Below are positions 36,447 through 48,218 of a stretch of 64,000 nt of DNA, in pieces (within the stretch, counting starts at the first letter, position 1; each line of letters opens with the position of its first letter). The DNA is taken from contig CAJNDT010003391.1 of NCBI GenBank assembly GCA_905221615.1, forward strand, positions 674,936 to 738,935, read 5' to 3'. The stretch is from Symbiodinium sp. CCMP2592 (taxonomy: Eukaryota > Sar > Dinophyceae > Suessiales > Symbiodiniaceae). The position numbers were made by a program, and so were the translations under genes. The notes beneath the pieces are model-generated. The model made no database searches. It saw only the letters and a list, made by a program, of their open reading frames with translations, and was not told the DNA's origin.

Positions 36447-37067
36447 CTAACCAGGGCAAGCGCGCAAAATGACTGATAATGTCGTCAGTACGCTATGCTC
36501 AAGATGAGAGAAATCGAACTTCCACGTCCAAAGCTCCTCAGGGACAAAGGCGTTTCCTATAATTGGCAGATATGCGAGAAGAATTGCTTGGATAGGTGTA
36601 TACTGGCCTAGTATGGTCTGCGGTCCACCACGGTAGCTAAGAGCACAAGAGACATTGAGCAAAGCGCAATTAAAAAGGAGCACAGCAGCGAAGTCCGTTT
36701 GAAGGTAGGCTGCCAATGCCTTGAAGTCGCCACTGGGAAGCTGCAAACTAGGAAATAGTGGCGAGCTGTGGAGAGTGAACGCTTTGTCAACGGAGACTCC
36801 ATCAGCTACTTCGGTTTGAAACCACATTGCGCCTGATAGTGCGGGAGGAACAGCGATGAGACAGACCGCACTGACGGGACCCGCAGTGGCTTCCGGCCTA
36901 AAGGCCCACGTCGCGAGCTTTTCCTCAACTTGATGAATGAAGACCAAAGCACGACCATCCAAGGCGCTGGGAATGCTGGAGAGCATAAAACAGACATAAC
37001 GAATGTACAAGTTCTCAAGCTCACGGGCCTTCGTGCCTTGGATGTCTGCAACGGATATTGTCCGCAA
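36447..37067 (-). CDS. LINE upstream ORF part, unassigned
   Basis: The frame is open for 206 codons on the same strand as the LINE and just upstream of its endonuclease. It has alternating hydrophobic strands and helices (for example VCLIAVPPALSGAMWF) and looks protein-like, but no domain is recognised. It may belong to the long N-terminal region that some dinoflagellate LINEs carry, or to an ORF1. Confidence 0.35.
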   Translation of the reverse strand: MRTISVADIQGTKARELENLYIRYVCFMLSSIPSALDGRALVFIHQVEEKLATWAFRPEATAGPVSAVCLIAVPPALSGAMWFQTEVADGVSVDKAFTLHSSPLFPSLQLPSGDFKALAAYLQTDFAAVLLFNCALLNVSCALSYRGGPQTILGQYTPIQAILLAYLPIIGNAFVPEELWTWKFDFSHLEHSVLTTLSVILRACPG

Positions 37068-37097
37068 AGCACTGCAATTCGGGAATTGCGATAAGAT

Positions 37098-37520
37098 TTA
37101 AGATGTTGTAATGACGGCAGGGGCCGAAAGCTCAGCACCTAATGTTTTAAAAATATTCCGTATTCGCACCTCATACGCAGCTGGCAGCTGTGTAAGGAGC
37201 TGCGGGGTTGCTTCAGGTGGCTTATAATAGATGAAATCGGAGCCACTGCCACCAAGGCCACAGTGAGACAAAGGCACCCAGTCGACGCTGGCAAACGGCT
37301 TTTGGCCGACATGTGGCCTCTCAACCTTGATGTGGGTGACCCCATGCCAAAAGGCCGGCGCGAGTAAGCCATCACCTAGTGGCTGCGGCATGATATCGTT
37401 CTTCCAAGCTTGAGCATCTTCGGGAGAGACTTTTTTCTCACTGACAGAAGCGTCGATTTGTTCCCGCACGGCTTGTTTCAGCGTTTCATATTGTGCACGG
37501 AGGGCTTCAGGGGTAGGCAC
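37098..37520 (-). CDS. LINE upstream ORF part, helical start
   Basis: The frame is open for 140 codons. It begins with a helical segment (MPTPEALRAQYETLKQAVRE) and has Gly/Trp-rich strands later. It is collinear with the neighbouring LINE parts. No family recognised; an ORF1-like role is inferred from position. Confidence 0.35.
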   Translation of the reverse strand: MPTPEALRAQYETLKQAVREQIDASVSEKKVSPEDAQAWKNDIMPQPLGDGLLAPAFWHGVTHIKVERPHVGQKPFASVDWVPLSHCGLGGSGSDFIYYKPPEATPQLLTQLPAAYEVRIRNIFKTLGAELSAPAVITTS

Positions 37521-37862
37521 AGGTGCAATGCGCTGGAGGGCCAGCCTGCAACACCCATTCCAGGAAGCGTTTGCGGCCCTTGTTTTGGGCCCTCATATCA
37601 CCATCCTGCTCGTTTCACGAGGTCCGTTCTGTACACACTCGTGGGCAACGCGAGACGGTGAGACAAGCCAAGAAAACGGCGACCTGCATTCGTAGCGAAT
37701 GGAACGTCGCACCAAGCCTCTTCGAGGCCTTGAAACACTTGGAAACACACAGGTGTGAAACGGCACTACGCCTGTACTACCAGCCACTGACATTCCTTTG
37801 TGAACGCCGCCGGTTGCACAGGCGTACCCCTGCTCAGTCGGAGAAGGAAGAAGGCGCAGGCT

Positions 37863-38111
37863 TCAAAGCGGAGGCGCCGCTGCGGCCTTGGCCTTCGGAG
37901 CTGCTTGACGAACCTGCGCTTCCTTGACACGGAGCAACTCCACCAAGTCTGCCTGGCTCAACTTCGCGGCCGCCTTCTTCAATCTCTTGAAGCGCTTTTG
38001 CGTTGTTCGGATTTCTTTGCTTTTTTCAGCTTTTTCACGCAACAAGCGGGCCCGATCGGCCTTGAGAGCACCGAGTCTGTCTGTCCCCCAAGCTGGGCGC
38101 AGCGTTAGCGT
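37863..38111 (-). CDS. Basic coiled-coil segment, possible LINE ORF1 start
   Basis: The minus-strand frame encodes KADRARLLREKAEKSKEIR, then RFKRLKKAAAKLSQADL, and ends with an Ala/Lys/Pro tail before a stop. Such a Lys/Arg-rich helical block is familiar from the start of dinoflagellate retroelement proteins. The frame extends further upstream to 38372 without obvious coding character; an ATG in a neighbouring frame at about 38115 may be the original start. It is probably the first coding part of the LINE. Confidence 0.4.
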   Translation of the reverse strand, partial: TLTLRPAWGTDRLGALKADRARLLREKAEKSKEIRTTQKRFKRLKKAAAKLSQADLVELLRVKEAQVRQAAPKAKAAAAPPL

Positions 38112-38120
38112 CCATGGCAG

Positions 38121-38555
38121 CTGCAAAGAGAGGGGAAAGCGCCTACTAAGCAAGGTGAGCCGGAGCCGGAGCCCAAACGCTCGTCCACAAGGCTTTGCAC
38201 ACAGGCACACACGTGCACACACCTCCCAGAGCAAAGCAAACGCATTCGAGCTGCGAACCCGGCTGTGCAACGACATGGCGCTCTCGCCAACACCTGCGCA
38301 GAGAGCTGCACGCCCACTCATTTGCCTTACTGAAACTGCAAACCATACAGCACAAACCTTTTGCTTCTTCACTCACCATACTAAACATGCAAAGCATACA
38401 GCGCAAACCTTTGCTTGTAGAAAAAACCCAGCACAAAGCTCTCCCCCGCGCGAGCTTGCACCGCAAGAAGCACTCTGCCCAGAAACTGCAAACCCGTCTG
38501 CGCAACAAGATGGCCTCCATGGTAGCCGTGCAGAATCCTGGCGGCTACTGCCCCA
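38121..38555. other. No supported gene; short A/C-rich internal duplication
   Basis: A segment around GCAAACCATACAGCACAAACC near 38340 recurs in diverged form near 38390. Otherwise nothing is recognised. Confidence 0.4.
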
Positions 38556-38762
38556 AATGGCTTGGTAGCTTGGACTGCCCGCTCGGCTTTCAAGGTTTAG
38601 GGAGCAGAGCTGAGGGGATGACTTCAACTGCTGAGCCCTAAGGCCCTAGGATTTGCGGCTAAAGACCCCATGGCTTGGAAGCTTGGACTGCCCGCTCGGG
38701 TGTCGAGGTTTAGGGAGCAGAGCGAGGGGATGACTTCAGACTGCTGAGCCCTCAGGCCCTAA
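38556..38762 (+). repeat. Two tandem copies of an about 100-bp unit
   Basis: The segment from TAGCTTGGACTGCCCGCTCG through GGGGATGACTTC and CTGAGCCCT occurs near 38565 and again near 38675 with small indels. Confidence 0.8.
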
Positions 38763-38811
38763 AAGCCGAGCACTGCAGACCTCAAAGCTACCGGCCAACC
38801 ACAGAGACCTA

Positions 38812-39312
38812 GCACGATTTTCTCGGCAAACCCGGCACGGACCTGCGCGGACCCAAGCATTTAGCTCAGAAACCTGGCACGGTTTTCTTGGCAAAACCGG
38901 CGCGAACCCAAGCATTTAGCTCAGAAACCTGGCACGGTTTTCTCGGCAAACCCGGCGCGGACCTGCGCGGGCGCAAGCATGTAGCTCAGAAACCTAGCAC
39001 GGTTTTCTCGGCAAAACCGGCGCGGACCTGCGGTTTTGTTGGCAAACCCGGGGCGGACCTGCGCGGACCCAAGCCTTTAATTAGCTCAGAAACCGTTCGC
39101 ACGGTCTTCTCAGCTGTGGGAACGGACCGGTTTTCGCGGCAAAGCAAGCGCGGACCTGCAAGGAGCTGAGCATTTGGCTAAGAAGTCTACTGCAGACCAT
39201 AGTTTTCTCGACCAAACCGGCGCGGACCTGCGCGGACCCGAGCATTTAACCGACAAACCTACCGCGGACCACGGTTTTCTCGGCAAAGCAAGCGCGGACC
39301 TTGGTCCGGGCT
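38812..39312 (+). repeat. Diverged minisatellite, about 60-65-bp unit
   Basis: Seven or eight imperfect copies built from CACGGTTTTCTCGGCAAA, CCGGCGCGGACCTGCGCGG and AAGCATTTAGCTCAGAAACC. Units vary by deletion and by a longer variant near 39090. Confidence 0.85.
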
Positions 39313-39984
39313 TTTGGGAATTACAAAGGTTATACTAAGCAGATACCGCAATTGGAGCAGCAAGCCCAGCATTCCGTGTCGCTCTTGTTGAACCAAGCTT
39401 AGCCATTGTATGGGGGGAAGGGGGGTTTCTGTGAAAACTGCTTCCGGCACATTCTTCATCCTAAGCAACAGACATTGCAAAATTTACTGCCCAAGACGTA
39501 ACAACAATCGTTTTATGGTCGGCAGCGTCCTCCATCAGTGAGCGGCATTGCTGTCACCATAAGCCACAATTCAAAAGCCGCTCGTTCCGTACCACTGCAT
39601 TTGGAAAATTGTTTGTAACGCCTTTCCGGCAAATTCTTTTTCTTTTTGGCCATTTCTTCCAGTGTTTAGCAAGTGTTTCACAGCCGTTTTGCATTTCATA
39701 GGCCACAATTCAAAAGCCGCAGAGTCCGTACCACTGCATTTGGAAAATTGCTTGTAAAGCCTTTCCGGCAAGTTCTTTTTGTTTTTGGCCCTTTCTTCCA
39801 GTGTTTAGCAAGTGATTCACAGCAGTTTTGCATTTCATAGGCCACAATTCCAAAGCCGCAGAGTCCGTACCACTGCATTTGGAAAATTGCTTGTAAAGCC
39901 TTCCCGGCAAGTTCTTTTTGTTTTTGGCCCTTTCTTCCAGTGTTTAGCAAATGCTTTTCACAGCAGTTTTGCATTTCATAGGCC

Positions 39985-42347
39985 ACAATTCAAAAGCCGC
40001 GCGTTCCGTACCACTGCATTTGGAAAATTGTTTGTAACGCCTTTCCGACAAATTCTTCTTCTTTTTGGCCATTTCTTCCAGTGTTTAGCAAGTGTTTCAC
40101 AGCCGTTTTGCATTTCATAGGCCACAATTCAAAAGCCGCAGAGTCCGTACCACTGCATTTGGAAAATTGTTTGTAACGCCTTTCCGGCAAATTCTTCTTC
40201 TTTTTGGCCCTTTCTTCCAGTGTTTAGCAAGTGCTTCACAGCAGTTTTGCATTTCATAGGCCACAATTCGAAAGCCACAGAGTCCGTACCACTGCATGTG
40301 GAAAATTGTTTGTAAAGCCTTTCCGGCAAATTCTTCTTTTTTTTGGCCATTTCTTCCAGTGTTTAGCAAGTGCTTGTCACAGCAGCTTTGCATTTCATAG
40401 GCCACAATTCAAAAGCCGCAGAGTCCGTACCACTGCATTTGGAAAATTGATTGTAACGCCTTTCCGGCAAGTTCTTTTTGTTTTTGGCCCTTTCTTCCAG
40501 TGTTTAGCAAATGCTTTTCACAGCAGTTTTGCATTTCATAGGCCACAATTCAAAAGCCGCGCATTCCGTACCACTGCATTTGGAAAATTGTTTGTAACGC
40601 CTTTCCGGCAAATTCTTCTTTTTTTTGGCCATTTCTTCCAGTGTTTAGCAAGTGCTTGTCACAGCAGCTTTGCATTTCATAGGCCACAATTCAAAAGCCG
40701 CAGAGTCCGTACCACTGCATTTGGAAAATTGATTGTAACGCCTTTCCGGCAAGTTCTTTTTGTTTTTGGCCCTTTCTTCCAGTGTTTAGCAAATGCTTTT
40801 CACAGCAGTTTTGCATTTCATAGGCCACAATTCAAAAGCCGCGCATTCCGTACCACTGCATTTGGAAAATTGTTTGTAACGCCTTTCCGACAAATTCTTC
40901 TTCTTTTTGGCCATTTCTTCCAGTGTTTAGCAAGTGTTTCACAGCCGTTTTGCATTTCATAGGCCACAATTCAAAAGCCGCAGAGTCCGCACCACTGCAT
41001 TTGGAAAATTGTTTGTAACGCCTTTCCGACAAATTCTTCTTCTTTTTGGCCATTTCTTCCAGTGTTTAGCAAGTGTTTCACAGCCGTTTTGCATTTCATA
41101 GGCCACAATTCAAAAGCCGCAGAGTCCGCACCACTGCATTTGGAAAATTGTTTGTAACGCCTTTCCGGCAAATTCTTCTTCTTTTTGGCCCTTTCTTCCA
41201 GTGTTTAGCAAGTGCTTCACAGCAGTTTTGCATTTCATAGGCCACAATTCAAAAGCCGCGCGTTCCGTACCATTGCATTTGGAAAATTGTTTGCAACGCC
41301 TTTCCGACAAATTCTTCTTCTTTTTGGCCATTTCTTCCAGTGTTTAGCAAGTGTTTCACAGCAGTTTTGCATTTCATAGGCCACAATTCCAAAGCCGCAG
41401 AGTCCGTACCACTGCATTTGGAAAATTGCTTGTAACGCCTTTCCGGCAAGTTCTTTTTGTTTTTGGCACTTTCTTCCAGTGTTTAGCAAATGCTTTTCAC
41501 AGCAGTTTTGCATTTCATAGGCCACGTTTCAAAAGCCGCGCGTTCCGTACCACTGCATTTGGAAAATTGTTTGTAACGCCTTTCCGGCAAATTCTTCTTC
41601 TTTTTGGCCATTTCTTCCAGTGTTTAGCAAGTGCTTCACAGCAGTTTTGCATTTCATAGGCCACAATTCAAAAGCCGCAGAGTCCGTACCACTGCATTTG
41701 GAAAATTGTTTGTAACGCCTTTCCGGCAAATTATTCTTCTTTTTGGCCCTTTCTTCCAGTGTTTAGCAAGTGCTTCACAGCAGTAGGCCACAATTCAAAA
41801 GCCGCAGAGTCCGTACCACTGCATTTGGAAAATTGCTTGTAACGCCTTTCCGGCAAGTTCTTTTTGTTTTTGGCCCTTTCTTCCAGTGTTTAGCAAATGC
41901 TTTTCACAGCAGTTTTGCATTTCATAGGCCACGTTTCAAAAGCCGCGCGTTCCGTACCACTGCATCTGGAAAATTGTTTGTAACGCCTTTCCGGCAAATT
42001 CTTTTTCCTTTTGGCCATTTCTTCCAGTGTTTAGCAAGTGTTTCACAGCCGTTTTGCATTTCATAGGCCACAATTCAAAAGCCGCAGAGTCCGTACCACT
42101 GCATTTGGAAAATTGCTTGTAAAGCCTTTCCGGCAAGTTCTTTTTGTTTTTGGCCCTTTCTTCCAGTGTTTAGCAAATGCTTCACAGCAGTTTTGCATTT
42201 CATAGGCCACAATTCGAAAGCCACAGAGTCCGGACCACTGCATTTGGAAAATTGTTTGTAACGCCTTTCCGGCAAATTCTTCTTCTTTTTGGCCCTTTCT
42301 TCCAGTGTTTAGCAAGTGCTTCACAGCAGTTTTGCATTTCATAGGCC
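39985..42347 (+). repeat. Higher-order repeat block 1 of the satellite (2363 bp, 17 units)
   Basis: Features of this block recur exactly 2363 bp further right, for example 40231-40962 against 42594-43325 and 41235-41525 against 43598-43888. Only scattered single-base differences were seen. Inside it, a 280-bp two-unit segment is itself doubled near 40330-40890. Confidence 0.85.
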
Positions 42348-44634
42348 ACAATTCAAAAGCCGCGCGTTCCGTACCACTGCATTTGGAAAATTGTTTGTAA
42401 CGCCTTTCCGACAAATTCTTCTTCTTTTTGGCCATTTCTTCCAGTGTTTAGCAAGTGTTTCACAGCCGTTTTGCATTTCATAGGCCACAATTCAAAAGCC
42501 GCAGAGTCCGTACCACTGCATTTGGAAAATTGTTTGTAACGCCTTTCCGGCAAATTCTTCTTCTTTTTGGCCCTTTCTTCCAGTGTTTAGCAAGTGCTTC
42601 ACAGCAGTTTTGCATTTCATAGGCCACAATTCGAAAGCCACAGAGTCCGTACCACTGCATGTGGAAAATTGTTTGTAAAGCCTTTCCGGCAAATTCTTCT
42701 TTTTTTTGGCCATTTCTTCCAGTGTTTAGCAAGTGCTTGTCACAGCAGCTTTGCATTTCATAGGCCACAATTCAAAAGCCGCAGAGTCCGTACCACTGCA
42801 TTTGGAAAATTGATTGTAACGCCTTTCCGGCAAGTTCTTTTTGTTTTTGGCCCTTTCTTCCAGTGTTTAGCAAATGCTTTTCACAGCAGTTTTGCATTTC
42901 ATAGGCCACAATTCAAAAGCCGCGCATTCCGTACCACTGCATTTGGAAAATTGTTTGTAACGCCTTTCCGGCAAATTCTTCTTTTTTTTGGCCATTTCTT
43001 CCAGTGTTTAGCAAGTGCTTGTCACAGCAGCTTTGCATTTCATAGGCCACAATTCAAAAGCCGCAGAGTCCGTACCACTGCATTTGGAAAATTGATTGTA
43101 ACGCCTTTCCGGCAAGTTCTTTTTGTTTTTGGCCCTTTCTTCCAGTGTTTAGCAAATGCTTTTCACAGCAGTTTTGCATTTCATAGGCCACAATTCAAAA
43201 GCCGCGCATTCCGTACCACTGCATTTGGAAAATTGTTTGTAACGCCTTTCCGACAAATTCTTCTTCTTTTTGGCCATTTCTTCCAGTGTTTAGCAAGTGT
43301 TTCACAGCCGTTTTGCATTTCATAGGCCACAATTCAAAAGCCGCAGAGTCCGCACCACTGCATTTGGAAAATTGTTTGTAACGCCTTTCCGACAAATTCT
43401 TCTTCTTTTTGGCCATTTCTTCCAGTGTTTAGCAAGTGTTTCACAGCCGTTTTGCATTTCATAGGCCACAATTCAAAAGCCGCAGAGTCCGTACCACTGC
43501 ATTTGGAAAATTGTTTGTAACGCCTTTCCGGCAAATTCTTCTTCTTTTTGGCCCTTTCTTCCAGTGTTTAGCAAGTGCTTCACAGCAGTTTTGCATTTCA
43601 TAGGCCACAATTCAAAAGCCGCGCGTTCCGTACCATTGCATTTGGAAAATTGTTTGCAACGCCTTTCCGACAAATTCTTCTTCTTTTTGGCCATTTCTTC
43701 CAGTGTTTAGCAAGTGTTTCACAGCAGTTTTGCATTTCATAGGCCACAATTCCAAAGCCGCAGAGTCCGTACCACTGCATTTGGAAAATTGCTTGTAACG
43801 CCTTTCCGGCAAGTTCTTTTTGTTTTTGGCACTTTCTTCCAGTGTTTAGCAAATGCTTTTCACAGCAGTTTTGCATTTCATAGGCCACGTTTCAAAAGCC
43901 GCGCGTTCCGTACCACTGCATTTGGAAAATTGTTTGTAACGCCTTTCCGGCAAATTCTTCTTCTTTTTGGCCATTTCTTCCAGTGTTTAGCAAGTGCTTC
44001 ACAGCAGTTTTGCATTTCATAGGCCACAATTCAAAAGCCGCAGAGTCCGTACCACTGCATTTGGAAAATTGTTTGTAACGCCTTTCCGGCAAATTATTCT
44101 TCTTTTTGGCCCTTTCTTCCAGTGTTTAGCAAGTGCTTCACAGCAGTAGGCCACAATTCAAAAGCCGCAGAGTCCGTACCACTGCATTTGGAAAATTGCT
44201 TGTAACGCCTTTCCGGCAAGTTCTTTTTGTTTTTGGCCCTTTCTTCCAGTGTTTAGCAAATGCTTTTCACAGCAGTTTTGCATTTCATAGGCCACGTTTC
44301 AAAAGCCGCGCGTTCCGTACCACTGCATTTGGAAAATTGTTTGTAACGCCTTTCCGGCAAATTCTTTTTCTTTTTGGCCATTTCTTCCAGTGTTTAGCAA
44401 GTGTTTCACGCCGTTTTGCATTTCATAGGCCACAATTCAAAAGCCGCAGAGTCCGTACCACTGCATTTGGAAAATTGCTTGTAAAGCCTTTCCGGCAAGT
44501 TCTTTTTGTTTTTGGCCCTTTCTTCCAGTGTTTAGCAAATGCTTCACAGCAGTTTTGCATTTCATAGGCCACAATTCGAAAGCCACAGAGTCCGTACCAC
44601 TGCATTTGGAAAATTGTTTGTAAAGCCCTTTCCG
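42348..44634 (+). repeat. Higher-order repeat block 2 of the satellite
   Basis: It follows block 1 directly and repeats its unit order, stopping slightly before a full 2363 bp where the CT-rich simple repeat begins. Confidence 0.85.
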
Positions 44635-44636
44635 GC

Positions 44637-44757
44637 ACTCTCCCACTCACCCACTCACCACTCACCACTGACCTCACTCACCTCACTCACCGCACTCACA
44701 CCTCACTCACCTCACCCACCTCACCCACCTCACCCGCCACGTCACCCACCTTTCTCA
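44637..44757 (+). repeat. CTCACC/CACT simple repeat
   Basis: Short variants of CACTCACC and CTCACCCAC fill the stretch and end the satellite array abruptly, within the last unit. Confidence 0.9.
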
Positions 44758-44984
44758 CTCAGTACTTCGCAGGCAAAGTTCAGCATCTTGCGGGTCCTAA
44801 CACACATGCTCTTGCTCAAACTTCGCACAATAGTCGTGTGCAATGCTAACAGGGGCTGAACACCTGAGAGCTTGCAGAAGCGCGAGACTCCCAGATCCGT
44901 GTTTCAACACGGGTCGAATGGAACTACTTGATCAAGAATCCACGCACACTTGCACCCCCAGAATCACACTCTGCAACACTGACA

Positions 44985-45690
44985 ACTCTGCAAGCTGCCA
45001 GGTTGTGCGATGCCCTCCAAGCTGCAGTGCCAGAGCATGCTGCTAAACGGTCTAACTCTGCATGTGCGATGCCCTCCAAACTGCAGCGCCAAACGTCAAA
45101 CTCTGCAACAGTGAGAACTCTGCAAGGCTGCTGGATAGTTGGATGCCTCCTGTCACTGCAACACTGAGAACTATGCTACTAAACGGTCTAACTCTGCAGG
45201 CTGCCGGGTTGTGCGATGCCCTCCAAACTGCAGTGCCCAACGTCTGACTCTGCAACTCTGAGAGCTCTGCCGGCTGCTGGATAGTTGGATGCTTCCAACC
45301 TCGAGTTAAACAAACTGCCACGTGCATGCTGCTAAACGGTCTTACTCTGCAGGCTGCCAGGTTGTGCGATGCCCTCCAAGCTGCAGTGCCAAACGTCAAA
45401 CTCTGCAACACTGGATGCCTCCAACCTCTTGTCCCGTCGTTTGAACCAAAAAGGAGAATCATTTGGCAGTCTGTCCAATCACAACAAGGCTCAAGTTGAC
45501 TGCAAGTGCCAAATTGCAAACTGCAAATCATCAAGGAATCTGAAACTGCGTGTGCTGCCATCGCACTCTACAATGGTACTGAGCCACACCTGCAGCCGCT
45601 GACCGACTGTAGCATACGGATGGCATTAGCACTGCTACTACACGGTCTAACTCTGCAGGCTGCCGGCTTATAAATCCGCAAGACGGAGGC
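44985..45690 (+). repeat. Clustered imperfect repeats (GATGCCCTCCAA...CTGCAG family)
   Basis: At least five diverged copies of a segment around GGTTGTGCGATGCCCTCCAA, CTGCAGTGCC and CTAAACGGTCTAACTCTGCA occur, near 44995, 45060, 45185, 45335 and 45640. Spacing is irregular, so this is a degraded tandem or clustered repeat. Confidence 0.75.
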
Positions 45691-47104
45691 ACCTTGTAGG
45701 TTTTGGTCTGCCAAAAATGTTTTTGCCGCTTCCGGGCGCCTGAACTTCCAGGAACCCAAATTGTTTGCCTTCGCCTAAAACGTCTTGAATCAGAACAAAC
45801 TCAAAACTTCAAGCAAACATGGACGGCCGTGAGAGCTGCAATCCATGCTTTGTTGGGTTCCAGAATGGGGGTCGCCAAAACCATACACCTCCCGCCACAG
45901 GATTTGGACTCTCCACAGTTCGCACCCTCCTTTCGACAATTGCGGATTCTGCTGGCTCCTTCTACTTTGCAGGAACGTGAAAGCTAGTCAGAAAACGCAC
46001 TTTGGAACAGAGCAAAGAAGGGATTTGCATCCGGCGTTCTGATTGGCCTGCTGGAAAAGTACCCCGCAACACGGCGACACTGCTGGCCATGATATCAAGC
46101 GAAGGAAGTGCCTTTCTTAAATCCTCATTGGCAATGAGTGGTGCTTTCCGCGATTACATTCTTCTGCAGCCGCTGGATACCTGTGTTGTCGGCCCACTAC
46201 AGCAACAAATGCGATGACGGTGCGCAGAAGCCATGCGCGGCAGCAGCTGCTCTCAGTGGCGCAGTGGCTGCAGCTTCTTTCTGAAGGAACCAGAAAATGA
46301 TCTTGAAAAAAACCCCAAAAGCGGCTTGGAGGCTGGCAGCCACCGTCATGTGTCTGGAGTTGGCTACAGGTGATAAGAGCAGAGTAAGCATGCGGACATG
46401 CACTTCATGAACGACGCTACACTGGACAAACAAACCAGCAGCAGACAAGCAAGAACAACGACTGTGTTCTTACAGAACACTGCCAGACACTGCAGCGTCG
46501 TGATGTGGCCTAAGACGTCGGACGAAGCCTCCAGCGACCACGAAACCGAGAGCACCCACGTCGCTGGCGCGAATGTTCCAACAGCCTTGGTGGATTGCCA
46601 GCTCCTCACGTCCTAGCAAGATCTCGACAAACTGAGATGCGACTTCACTTTAGCTTGGGCGTTGCCATTTGTAAAATTGCACGGCAGCCACTGCTCCTGT
46701 CGTACATTTGTGTGAAAACACAACTTGGGTGGCAAAGATGTCGTTTAGAGGCAAAAAAAAGCGGCTCGAGAGTTTTCGAGGTGCTTATCAATGCAGCCAT
46801 TGCAAGAATTGCGGTTACAGCTTGTCCAAGTCGATTTTCCAGCAGCACATTTCTGCGTGCCTCGGACTCTCTTAGAGTGCACAGTTCGTTGCGAACGCCG
46901 CAGACTTTGGTGCTTCGCGCGGGCGTTTTTTTCTTACCAGCACTTCCTTGGGAGCAATTTTTCCCCGTGCACTTGATCACTGCTAATGGCTTGCAGCGCA
47001 CGCACTGTTGCCCAGACGAAATAAAAGGCAGAGCTGCGCGTCCCTGTGAGGCCAAGGTGGCTCTAGCTACAGCCCGCGAAAGTCAGATCAGAACACGGCT
47101 ACAT
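45691..47104. other. 1.4-kb stretch with no supported gene
   Basis: A plus-strand frame of 175 codons at 46595-47122 is the longest, but it has no domain, no family wording and overlapping frames of similar length on the other strand. I see no RNA gene. It is best left unassigned. Confidence 0.5.
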
Positions 47105-47332
47105 ACTATGGGGGTACCGTAATGCGTCCTACAGTTTTCGTGGTTTTTCGAACACTGAAAATGGCCTCGCGCGATAGTACAATTTTGGAATTGTTTGTCC
47201 ACAAATCTTGAAACCTTCCAGACCCCCCGCTCCCCCCAAATTCAATGTTTACATAGAAGCGCCCAATGAGCATAGCGGCACACATTGCGGCACACATTGA
47301 AATTGAGGGGGCGGGGGGAGGTTTCTGAATAT
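47105..47332 (+). repeat. Dispersed 220-bp repeat, left copy
   Basis: It is highly similar to 58213-58436 in the same orientation, sharing AATGCGTCCTACAGTTTTCG, ACTGAAAATGGCCTCGCGCG and GAGCATAGCGGCACACATTG. The two copies bracket element 2. Confidence 0.9.
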
Positions 47333-47740
47333 GCAAACAAGAAGACTGTCAATGACTGACTGCTGCTGCACTCGATAAAAACCATAACTCCTTCATAAAG
47401 TCTCGTTGTAGATCCTCCCCGAAGTCCTGCCTGATCTTTCCCTAACTCTCGCATGGCCAAGGCCCCCGTAAACTTGTAGATAGACTACCCTACAATTTTT
47501 TGCACATGCCACCCATCATGTTTTTTCGTGTATGCTCCTCCAAACGATTGCTTGCGGACCTCCCCCAAATCCTGCCTTGCAGATCCGACCCAAACTCTGC
47601 AGATCCTTCCCTCCCCCCCTTTTGCTTCCAAACCCTGCCCCGCAAACACTCCCCAATGCCTGCTGCAACACAAATTCCTATTCTTCGTGCGCATTTCCAG
47701 TGCTGCAGGCCTCCCAACCCTTGGCCTTCCAGATAATGCC
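47333..47740. other. C-rich stretch before element 2
   Basis: Short related C-rich segments (CAAATCCTGCCTTGCAGATCC, CAAACCCTGCCCCGCAAAC types) suggest a weak internal repeat. No gene recognised. Confidence 0.4.
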
Positions 47741-47745
47741 GCCCA
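47741..47745 (+). other. Target-site duplication GCCCA, left copy
   Basis: The five bases directly outside the left LTR are repeated directly outside the right LTR at 57511-57515. Five base pairs is the usual size for copia integrases. Confidence 0.9.
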
Positions 47746-48164
47746 TGTGAAAACACAGCAGCAGCGCGCTGAACCCTCTTTTTCTCACGGCTTGAGCCAA
47801 AGTCAGCAGCCGGAGGCTTTGTCTGTGCAACTGGCCACAGATATTCCATGTGCCATAGCACTGCAAGTGAAACACTGCTCAGCCACGTGTTCTCCACAAC
47901 TGCAAAACAAACTCAAACGTCAGTGGGAGTTCTCGGGACCTACTCAAAACTAGTGCAAGCAGAACTACAGCTACACAGTCACTCCAAACGTAGTTACACC
48001 AAGGAAAAACACTTCCCTACACTCTCAAGCACTTCAAAAGGCTTTCCACTGAAAGCAAGCTCGTCAGTCAAGCCTCCAAGGCAAAACTTTCAGCTAAAAC
48101 GACTCACACCTGAGCAGGCATGCAGGACAACCAAAGTAACATGTCTTAAACATGAACTTTCACA
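47746..48164 (-). repeat. 3' LTR of element 2 (419 bp)
   Basis: It has perfect TGTGAAA...TTTCACA ends and the same length as the right LTR, from which it differs at one position by eye. It carries CTTGAGCCAAA at 47791-47801, the complement of the last eleven bases of the dinoflagellate spliced leader, so the leader tail is on the coding strand of the element. Confidence 0.95.
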
Positions 48165-48173
48165 CCCCCGCTT
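48165..48173 (-). other. Polypurine tract of element 2
   Basis: On the minus strand AAGCGGGGG sits directly upstream of the 3' LTR. It is short and has one C, but its position is exactly that of a plus-strand primer. Confidence 0.55.
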
Positions 48174-48218
48174 GGACTGTAATGCCTCAGCGCAACAGTG
48201 TAAGCACAGCTCTTTAGG

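Larger units (their letters stand above)
30922..38111 (-). mobile_element. Decayed LINE (endonuclease-RT-zinc-RNase H) with upstream ORF1-like part
   Basis: On the minus strand the parts run coiled-coil basic start, two unassigned ORFs, APE-type endonuclease, reverse transcriptase, a Cys-rich zinc finger and RNase H. There are no LTRs and no integrase, so it is a non-LTR element. The coding region is split over several frames, with shifts near 35520, 33200 and 31390. The ends are not defined: no poly-A tail or target duplication was found. Confidence 0.75.
39545..44634 (+). repeat. 139-141-bp tandem satellite array, about 36 units
   Basis: Head-to-tail units around GGCCACAATTCAAAAGCCGC, TACCACTGCATTTGGAAAA, CGCCTTTCCGGCAA, TCTTCCAGTGTTTAGCAA and TTTTGCATTTCATA. 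The starts of successive units at 39701, 39840, 39981, 40120, 40259 and 40400 give steps of 139-141. Most units are over 90 percent alike by eye. Because 139 is not a multiple of three, the many 66-96-codon frames on both strands are by-products of the array. Confidence 0.97.

Noticed and set aside
39545-44634. Many 66-96-codon ORFs and two 243-codon ORFs; possible CRISPR-like array
   Set aside because: Units are contiguous 139-141 bp satellites without spacers; the frames follow from the repeat and occur on both strands.
46595-47122. 175-codon plus-strand ORF
   Set aside because: No domain or family wording and a long opposing frame over the same DNA; length alone is not enough.
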